From Lunularia cruciata (lineage: Eukaryota; Streptophyta; Marchantiopsida; Lunulariales; Lunulariaceae): a stretch of DNA of 64,000 bases. The stretch spans positions 29,080,501 to 29,144,500 of the forward strand of contig OX419761.1 in the NCBI GenBank assembly GCA_948567375.1, given 5' to 3'. How positions within the stretch are numbered: position 1 is the stretch's first letter; each line of letters opens with the position of its first letter. This document shows positions 57,051 to 64,000 of the stretch, one piece after another. The notes under the pieces were generated by a model. That model did no database searches. It saw only the letters and a program-made list of their open reading frames with translations, and was not told the DNA's origin. A program made the position numbers and the translations under genes.

Positions 57051-57466
57051 CTACCATTGGAAGAGGAGGTTATAGACCCTCAATCCATTGATTTCATCTA
57101 GGAGACTATGTATATTTATAGCAAACAACACCAATGACACTTGATGTTTTGACAGGCCGCACTATCTTGAGAGTGCGTGAGGTTTTGCCATCTGGAGTCC
57201 TTGTGTTAGAAGGACGTGATGGTGTTGTTTGGAAGGATCATGTGCACAATTTTGCACCATGTCATCTCCCAAATATTGATGGTACTACAGACCCAAGCTT
57301 GGCACTTGTACGTGCATGCTTGAGGTGTATGTTATGTGGCTCTTTTGGTGAAGTTGCTACTATATTAGTATATGATAGTTGTTTGAGAGTATGGCATATG
57401 GTATGTAAGACTCCTCCCCTCATGGTGGTTCCTCAAGGACAGTGGTTATGTCCTAGATGTACTTGA
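57051..57466 (+). pseudogene. C integrase tail and PHD-type zinc finger
   Basis: The last part of the C polyprotein. After the D3 target copy the integrase tail continues as ATIGRGGYRPSIH and FHLGDYVYL, then the open frame 57134-57466 (110 codons): GRTILRVREVLPSGVLVLEG, then the PHD finger at codons 65-109 (57326-57460). Ligands are C65, C68, position 80 (Tyr here, Cys expected; TGT to TAT), C83, H88, C91, C106 and C109, with the signature D-S-C-x3-W-H-x2-C and G-Q-W-x-C-P-R-C. PHD fingers commonly read histone H3 tails. It occupies the place taken by a chromodomain in chromoviruses. Confidence 0.85.
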
Positions 57467-57839
57467 CCTATAGCTAGTTCATTCTTTATATGGTATAGAT
57501 TGCAAACAGGTGACTAATGATGGAGCTCCATAACACCCAGCCTTTTGATCCTTGCCCATCATAGGGTATATCATATACTTGGAGTAGATGGCTATCTAGA
57601 GTTAGAGGGACCTAACCGCCCGCTAGGGGGCCAATTATGGCACTTTGGAATCTATGTATGACTTATGTGTGAGTTGTGTTTCTATAGTGTATGATGTTGA
57701 CAACAATGTATGTTGTGTAGTGATGTATATATGCACAACAACTGTCAAACCATTTGTAGTGTCTCATCTAGATTACTCGGACACTGGAGTTGTAGTGATA
57801 GTAATTAGAGGTATTTCAGTAGTTTCCCATAAACTACTT
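57467..57839 (+). other. C 3' untranslated region with a duplicated LTR start
   Basis: Non-coding. Bases 57743-57839 are a near copy of the first 96 bases of the LTR at 57840 (tgtcaaaccatttgtag against tgtcaccccatttgtag), so the LTR boundary may be 57743 or 57840. No clear polypurine tract. Confidence 0.5.
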
Positions 57840-59688
57840 TGTCACCCCATTTGTAGTGTCGCATCTAGATTGCTTGGACACTGGAGTTCCAATGATAGTA
57901 GTTAGAGTTATTTTAGCAACTTCTCAAAGACTACTTTCCGATGGTCAGATTTTGTGTTTGGGGTACTGACTTCATGGTGAGGCCCACCATCACTTTGCAC
58001 CGTTGAGTATGCAGTCAATGAGACCGTTAGGGTTTCAGACCTAGCTCGAGTCCAGGGGTATACTTTCAAAGTGCAGCTCCAGAGAGCTCACTTCTCTGAT
58101 GTTGAGCCTTCGAGTTCTTGGTTATGGTGGACAGAGGCCGGTGAGCGTCACTTGGATTCTTCTAGCTAGAGTGGGTGTGGCTTGACTCTAATTAGTGCTC
58201 ATTTGTTGGCAGTTTATAGAGTGACACATCAAGTACTAATCTGAGTTGAGTTGAGTTGAATTGAGAAAGGTAAACAATCTGATTACATCAAAGAAGTGAA
58301 ATCCAAGGGAAATCGGGTGCATGAACTTTGAGTGTTGGTGGTATCCCGAGCTCGGTGGATCGTTGGCACCTCAATTGAAGTTCAATTTTTCCTTGGTGTG
58401 CAAAAGCTCGTTGCTTGATGAAGATTTGGCAATAAGGCAAACGGTGTCCAGAAGTGCTGGCCAATTGTTGAGCACAGAAGGAGCAAATTTCAAGCAGTGG
58501 TTGTGATTTTGAGCTCAAGAAGTGAAGGCAAGATCAATTTTTTGCAAGTTGGGCTCAGAAAGTAAAATTGAAGGTGGAGTTGGGAAGCTATTCTCATGAA
58601 TTTGTGATTTGGAGAAACATATGTTTTCAATTTGGCTCAAGTGAAGAGTTAGCGGGAGATTTGGCGGTCAGCCAACTTTAGGGTTTATGTCAGATTTTGG
58701 CTAGATTTGGAGGAGTTTTGATGTATAGCCAGATTTGGAAGAGTTTTGATGTTTGGCCAAATTTGGAGGAGTTTTGCTAGTTTGAAGGACTTTTGTTAGT
58801 TTGGAGGAGCTTCACCGTATTTTGGAGGAGGTTCAAAGTGGCAAGAAGAAAGGCCTCATTTGGGTGTTTAGAGGCTCCAAAGCATAGGGCTGTGGGCTAT
58901 GAGAGGCTACGAAGGCCTAGAAAGCTAGCTCGCTGGCGTGAAGCTAGCTAGTTTAGAGTAGATCTTGGTCATTGGTTGGCAAAATCTACCTTTCTTGCTA
59001 GATTGTGCACAATAGGGTTTGACCCCTAGATCTCTTGTTCCTAGATTGGTGCCCTTGCCAACTGGTCCACCCTCACTTGTTGTCCTAGTGATTGTGCTAC
59101 TGTTATCTATACACTTGTAGCTTTGGCTAAGAGAAGTAGTTTGATCCCATTCTTGGTGATCTTGGTAGCTTAGGACTAAGAAACAAAATTCTCTAATGTC
59201 AAATGCTAAATGGTGGTAGAGTCAGTCTTGTGTTGTTTTATGAGATGGAGGGTTTTTGTTTAGATTTCTTGTGATTAGACCCCCTTCATTCTCTGCTTCT
59301 TGTTTGTGCACCACGTTTGTGTGAGGTGCCCTGACTTTTGAGCGTTGGTGCTTTGGTGTGCTCTCAATAATGAGGCTAGAGTGATCACCAATCAGACTAC
59401 CTTTGTTTCTCTCTGGTGAGGCAGGAAGTGATGATATGTAGACCGTGAGAGTCCATATTGTGATGGTAGGTTATAGGTTGCCCTTCCTCCTAGTGTAGTT
59501 ATCTTGGTTAGAGTTACATTTGTGGGTGGTGCTTAGTTGGTGTTGGCACTTGGTGGTGTTTGCACTTGGTGGGGTACTTGCGGTTGGGACTTGCAATTGC
59601 AGTTTGTGGTTACGGTTTGTTGTTGCAGTTTGCAGTTGCTGTTACTTTGTTGTGATGGAGTTCTTTGGAGATTTTAGAGGAGATAGCC
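57840..59688 (+). repeat. C LTR copy 3 (cut by B2)
   Basis: The longest C LTR copy, more than 1.8 kb. It matches LTR1 in its first and last parts and LTR2 from about 58900. It stops at ggagatagcc, where LTR1 and LTR2 continue for roughly 40 bases. B2 is inserted there. Confidence 0.8.
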
Positions 59689-60380
59689 TGTGAGCCGGCC
59701 TGTCTCTCACTCAGGATGAACCTCTGATGGCTATTATGGTAGCGCACCATGGACTAAGAAGGCAAGGAACCCCAACTCCATCATACTCCTCCAAGGCTAA
59801 CACTCCAAGACTCAAGACATTGCTCACTAGAGAACTCAATGAGAGAGAGATAGTTGCAAATGAAAGGATGATGAGTACCTCCTCACTCCTTGTTTATATA
59901 CTTGTGAAATAGTTACGTACTAAAGTTACTAATTACCGTAGTAACTCAAGTTACTAGACTAAAAGTCAAGTAAAGTCAAAAAGTAGAAAGGAATATCCAT
60001 TCACATGGGCATATTCCCCTAAGCATGTGGTCTTATCTTGACCCAACCACTAAAGCAAGGATTCCTTCACATGGGCTATCCTTGGACTAAAGAAGAATCC
60101 AAAACAAAAAGGCTTGCGGGCCCAAGAGTTCTCAACTCTTTCCCCAAAGCCAAACACCTAGGAATAATACCAAGTCAACACACTAAAATCCAAAATAGTG
60201 GTGCTCATCTTTTCTACTTCCTCTAAAGTAAGGTCCCATCTATCTTAGCTATGACTAACTTTAGCTAACCATGACTAATATAGAACCATCCTTTATCTCT
60301 ATATAAATAATATCTCTTAAGTACTTGTAATACCAAGCTAAATATCACAATACCACACACATGCACAAATGGGTGTTACA
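59689..60380 (-). repeat. B2 3' LTR
   Basis: 692 bases; on the minus strand tgtaacaccc...ggctcaca. The minus-strand TATA box tatataa is at 59894-59900. The polypurine tract ccgggggtaaa is adjacent (60381-60391). Confidence 0.92.
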
Positions 60381-60428
60381 TTTACCCCCGGACTAAGTTT
60401 TCACTTTGTCCTCAAAGTGAAGGTCTCT

Positions 60429-63400
60429 CTACCTTCTATGGTACATCTTCAACTTATCATGGTTAATCCTATCAAAGTGTCTTCCTCCCAACTCCTTGAG
60501 ATCATAAGTGTAATTTCCCCACACCTTCTCTACTATGAAAGGTCCAAAGTACTTAGGCAAAAACTTCTTTTGTACTCTCTTGAATCGAATGGAATCAAAC
60601 AACATTACCCAATCACCTTCTTTGAAAGGCTCCACCTTCTTCTTGCCTTGCCTCTTGTCATAGCTCTCCTTTTGTTTCCTTTGGGCTTGCTCCACTCGAA
60701 CCATAGCAACTGCTCTTGCCTCTTCCAACTCCATGAGTTGATCCTTCCTTGACTTCTCTGCATCACTTCCTTGTGCTTTCTTCAATCTCCTATGAATGCT
60801 TTGGAAGGTAGGAAGATCAAAGTGAATAGGTAAGGTAGACTCAATACCATACACCAATTGGAATGGAGAATATCCAGTGGAAGTCTTCATGGTTGTCCTA
60901 TACTCCCACAAAACTGCATGAATCCTCTTGTCCCAATGATGTTTAGCCCCCTCCATTTCTGCATCTTTGGCCAACATCATACACAAGGTCTGATTGGTTC
61001 TCTCTGCCAAGCCATTGGAATTTGGCTTATAGGATGTAGTTACTCTATGTGTGATAGAGAAATGTCGTAGCATGGCTGTAGTAATGCTTCCTGTAAACTC
61101 TCCTCCTCTATCAGAAACCAACTCCAAAGGGCATCCAAACCTAGTGATAATGCGTTCATAAAGAAATCTACCCACTTCATCTTCATTCTTGTCCCTCAAT
61201 GGTCTAGCCTCAACCCACTTGGTAAGGTAATCAGTAACTACCACAATGTACCGATTGTTCCTTGGGGTTCTATTGAGAGGTCCTACAAAATCAATTCCCC
61301 ACTTCTCAAAGGGTCCTAGCAATGGAATTGATCTAAGTGGTGGAGTGGATGTAGACTTTCTAGCAAAAGCTTGACAAACATGACAAGTTTTGCAATAATC
61401 AAGACAATCCTTGAAAATCCCTCTCCAATGGTAACCTGCATCTAGAATCTTGAAAGCAGTCACCTTTCCTGCAAAGTGTCCTCCACATACTAAACCTTCA
61501 TGAAACTCCTTTATGAGTAGGATAGACTCTTCCTTACCCACTGCTCTTCGAAGTAGACCATCTGCTCCTTGGTGAAAAAGAATATCATCCACCATTGTGT
61601 AAGGTCTAGATCTTGCTGCAAGGGCCTTCCTCTCCCTAGCATGCATCCCTTCTGGATAGTTACCTCTTGTCACAAAATCCACAATCTCCTTGTACTCCAT
61701 TGGAACCTCTTGAGTGACTGAGATTGTCATGAGCTCCTCATCCGGGAAGGAATCATCTACTGGCTCATCTCCATCATGATCATAGGCTCTAGATAACAAA
61801 TCAGCATTTGCATGTTTCTTTCCTGGCCTATCCTCAATTGTGTAGTCATACTCAGACAAGAGAATCATCCACCTTGCTAGTCTCCCTTCAACATTAGGCT
61901 TGTTGAAGATGTACTTCAAAGCCTTGTGATCCGTGACAATTGTGGCCTTCCCTCCAATCAAGTAGTGTCTAAACTTCTTGAGACCAAAGATCACTGCCAA
62001 CCCTTCTCTCTCTGTGACAGAGTAGTTCTTCTCTGCTGAAACCATCTGCCTACTAGCATAAGCTATTGGATGATCATGCCCATCTTGGTCTAATTGACTA
62101 AGAGTGCATCCTATAGCTACATTAGAAGCATCAGTGTAGAGGATGAAAGGCTTACTCCAATCAGGTTTAGCAAGAATTGGAGCTACAACAAGGGATTGCT
62201 TGAGCTCCTCAAAAGCTTTGAGAGCCTCCTTGTCTTCCAAAATCACCATGTAATCTACACCCTTCTTCATGTAGATGGTCAATGCATAAGCCTTGTTGGA
62301 AAATGAGAAGATGAACCTCCTATAGTACCCAACCATTCCCAAGAATTGGCGTAACTTTGTCAAGCTTGAAGGGAATGGAAGGTCTGAGATTTTCCTCACC
62401 TTCTCAGGATCAACTGCTATTCCATCCTTGGAGATGATGTGCCCCAAAAGTAGACCTTCTTCACATCCAAAAATGCACTTCTCTGGGTTGAGTGATGCAT
62501 TTGCCTCATCCAAGCGTTGCAAGACTTTGATTAGGTGCTCAAAGTGCTCCTCCTTGCTCCCATAGACACAAAAGTCATCAATGAAATCTCTCACAAATTT
62601 CCCAATGAAAGGTTCAAATACCTTGTTCATGAACCGTTGGAATGTGGCTGGAGCATTGCAAAGCCCAAAAGGCATGACCTTGAAAGCGTAAGTTCCCCAA
62701 GGTGTGGTGAATGTGGTGAGTTGTTGATGCTCTGGTGCAATCTTGATTTGGTTATATCCACTATAACCATCTCCAAAACTGTACCTCTCATGACCTGCAA
62801 CCTCCTCCAAGATCTCATCAATGAATGGCAATGGGTAGTAGTCCTTCTTGGTAACAGCATTGAGCTTCTTGTAATCCACACATACCCGAAGCTTGCCATT
62901 CTTTTTCTTCACAATGACAATTGGAGACACCCATTCTGAATTCTCCACCTCAAAGATAAATCCAGCCTCCTTGAGCTTATCAATCTCCTCCTTCACAACC
63001 AAAGATATTGGTGGGCTAATGCGACGTTGCTTTTGGCGGATTGGTCTTGCATGTGACTCCACCTCTATCTTGTGCTCCTCCAAGGTGACTTCCTTCAAAT
63101 CCTTGTAACTAAAAGCAAACACATGGATGAACTTGCGGAAAATCTCCTCAAATCTCACCTTCTCCTCCTTGGTAACATTTGGGCCATACTTGAGGGTAGA
63201 TAACCTTCTCTCTACCTCCTCAAGTGTCAATGGTGATTTATCTGGGTCCTTCAAAACCTCTGGCTTAGGTGCAAAATCCATAGCACACAAAGGATACACA
63301 TCTGAATCAGATTCAGATTCATCCTCCTCCGTGGAAGTCTCCTCTTCCATGCTTGTGTCCACACCTGAAGCTCCTCCTTCAGAATCAGATTCCCAATAAT

Positions 63401-63998
63401 CAGAAGATGGGGTATCTGAATGTGAGGTGTTGGTGGTGTTAGTCACAGGAACAGTGACTCTATGGTTTGATGGCCCAATCCTTAAGTACCCTTTGTGCCA
63501 TCGATCAGTTGTGCGTGCTGCTCTCAACCATGGCCTCCCAAGAAGTAAGTCATAGCTTGAATCCTTCAAGACTTGGAAAGTCATGAGATTTTGAACTCCC
63601 ATAACTGAAACTACCACCTTATCCATCACTCCTACTGGTCGAACTTGTTGCTTGTTTGCCATGCTCACCACAAATGTTGAAGCTCTTGAGGGTATCATAC
63701 CCAACTTCTTCATCAACCTTTCTGACATGGCATTCACTGCTGATCCTCCATCAACCAATGCATCCTTGATGTTGTGACCATTCACTCTCACATCAATCTT
63801 GGAGGCATATTCACAAGCTTCCCATGGTGCTGGCTTGGCATCCACCACCCCCATTGATATTGGAACTTTTGCCTTCTTCTTCTTCTTGCTCCTTGTAGAA
63901 CTCAAACCACCTCTAAGCTCCTTTCTCAAGGTAGGGTTCAAAGCAATTAATTGGCCCACTGTGATGTTAGCCTTGTGACTACCAACATCCTCCAACAC
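60429..63998 (-). CDS. pol: B2 polyprotein: protease, reverse transcriptase, RNase H, integrase
   Basis: Open for 1,189 codons to the right edge; the first codon shown is GTG, so the true start lies outside. Counting from 63998, protease is at 80-160 with LVDGGSAVNAM (D-G-G variant) and LLLGRPWL. An acidic linker (200-236) follows. RT is at about 300-590, with Asp410 in FGDGYSGYNQ and Asp474/475 in FIDDFC. RNase H is at 615-735 with Asp623, Glu664, Asp690 and Asp733. The integrase zinc domain, with CKTCHVCQ, lies near 869-876, and its core has Asp903, Asp963 and Glu999 (D-x35-E spacing). The tail ends DKLKMYHRR with no chromodomain. All catalytic residues are present, so this pol may be functional or only recently silenced. 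Integrase belongs to the retroviral DDE class. Confidence 0.95.
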   Translation of the reverse strand: MLEDVGSHKANITVGQLIALNPTLRKELRGGLSSTRSKKKKKAKVPISMGVVDAKPAPWEACEYASKIDVRVNGHNIKDALVDGGSAVNAMSERLMKKLGMIPSRASTFVVSMANKQQVRPVGVMDKVVVSVMGVQNLMTFQVLKDSSYDLLLGRPWLRAARTTDRWHKGYLRIGPSNHRVTVPVTNTTNTSHSDTPSSDYWESDSEGGASGVDTSMEEETSTEEDESESDSDVYPLCAMDFAPKPEVLKDPDKSPLTLEEVERRLSTLKYGPNVTKEEKVRFEEIFRKFIHVFAFSYKDLKEVTLEEHKIEVESHARPIRQKQRRISPPISLVVKEEIDKLKEAGFIFEVENSEWVSPIVIVKKKNGKLRVCVDYKKLNAVTKKDYYPLPFIDEILEEVAGHERYSFGDGYSGYNQIKIAPEHQQLTTFTTPWGTYAFKVMPFGLCNAPATFQRFMNKVFEPFIGKFVRDFIDDFCVYGSKEEHFEHLIKVLQRLDEANASLNPEKCIFGCEEGLLLGHIISKDGIAVDPEKVRKISDLPFPSSLTKLRQFLGMVGYYRRFIFSFSNKAYALTIYMKKGVDYMVILEDKEALKAFEELKQSLVVAPILAKPDWSKPFILYTDASNVAIGCTLSQLDQDGHDHPIAYASRQMVSAEKNYSVTEREGLAVIFGLKKFRHYLIGGKATIVTDHKALKYIFNKPNVEGRLARWMILLSEYDYTIEDRPGKKHANADLLSRAYDHDGDEPVDDSFPDEELMTISVTQEVPMEYKEIVDFVTRGNYPEGMHARERKALAARSRPYTMVDDILFHQGADGLLRRAVGKEESILLIKEFHEGLVCGGHFAGKVTAFKILDAGYHWRGIFKDCLDYCKTCHVCQAFARKSTSTPPLRSIPLLGPFEKWGIDFVGPLNRTPRNNRYIVVVTDYLTKWVEARPLRDKNEDEVGRFLYERIITRFGCPLELVSDRGGEFTGSITTAMLRHFSITHRVTTSYKPNSNGLAERTNQTLCMMLAKDAEMEGAKHHWDKRIHAVLWEYRTTMKTSTGYSPFQLVYGIESTLPIHFDLPTFQSIHRRLKKAQGSDAEKSRKDQLMELEEARAVAMVRVEQAQRKQKESYDKRQGKKKVEPFKEGDWVMLFDSIRFKRVQKKFLPKYFGPFIVEKVWGNYTYDLKELGGRHFDRINHDKLKMYHRR

Positions 63999-64000
63999 AT

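Larger units (their letters stand above)
39778..59688 (+). mobile_element. Element C: methyltransferase-bearing Ty3/gypsy, tandem LTR-internal-LTR-internal-LTR
   Basis: Three C LTR copies (39778-41150, 42360-43150 and 57840-59688) separate two internal regions. The first (41166-42340) keeps only gag and a scrap of later sequence. The second (43166-57839) keeps gag, protease, DNA methyltransferase, RNase H, integrase and PHD finger and contains nested D3 and A2. The arrangement is what unequal recombination between LTRs of one element would leave. The right end is interrupted by B2, so its target duplication cannot be checked. Confidence 0.75.
59689..64000 (-). mobile_element. Element B2: young Ty3/gypsy (Tat/Athila-like), 3' part
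   Basis: Inserted in C LTR3 after tagcc (59684-59688). The window contains its 3' LTR, polypurine tract and most of the polyprotein; gag and the 5' LTR lie beyond 64000. The fully open pol marks it as the youngest insertion here. Confidence 0.92.

Overview
The window looks like intergenic DNA from a land plant with a very large genome that is rarely purged. A gymnosperm, probably a conifer, is my best guess and a fern is possible; this is an inference from style, because no host gene is recognisable. Almost everything is LTR retrotransposon nested inside older retrotransposon. I assign four repeat families. A is a Ty3/gypsy chromovirus of about 5.5 kb with an initiator-Met tRNA primer site and a C-terminal chromodomain. 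B is a Ty3/gypsy element of the non-chromodomain, Tat/Athila-like type with 690-base LTRs. C is a Ty3/gypsy element with long LTRs whose polyprotein carries a C5-cytosine DNA methyltransferase domain and a C-terminal PHD finger. D is an unclassified 3.75 kb unit with TG...CA ends and one ORF of about 860 codons. The oldest layer is a decayed reverse-transcriptase gene of non-LTR type, seen in several pieces.

Layout. Bases 1-649, 17184-17773 and 23368-23835 are pieces of one RT gene, split by two insertions. A1 (650-17178, +) interrupts it first; A1 is split by B1 (2911-13909, +), and B1 by D1 (7467-11261, +). A3 (17779-23362, -) interrupts it second, with a perfect 5-base target duplication. 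Bases 23836-29699 hold no clear gene apart from an RT-gene C-terminal fragment at 26386-26961 (-) and unrecognised ORFs near 28.2-29.4 kb. A truncated B LTR (29700-30104) and D2 (30199-33950, +) follow. Bases 33951-39500 hold G-rich DNA, a PIF/Harbinger transposase remnant (35915-36285, -), small tandem duplications and a 126-base hairpin near 39.0 kb. A further RT fragment at 39500-39777 is cut by family C.

Family C fills 39778-59688 as LTR, gag remnant, LTR, internal region, LTR. Its second internal region is split by D3 (49088-57045, -), which is itself split by A2 (51269-55446, -). B2 (59689 to beyond 64000, -) is inserted in the last C LTR. It holds the only long open polyprotein in the window, 1,189 codons of protease, RT, RNase H and integrase, open to the right edge.

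The most notable content is in C. Protease and methyltransferase share one reading frame from 45137 to about 46940 with no indel that I can find. The methyltransferase keeps its Pro-Cys catalytic site, its Glu-Asn-Val motif and its C-terminal motifs. A PHD finger ends the same polyprotein. The copy is dead: it has many stop codons, no RT palm and altered integrase and RNase H catalytic residues. The plan implies an element that once carried both a DNA-methylation writer and a possible histone-mark reader.
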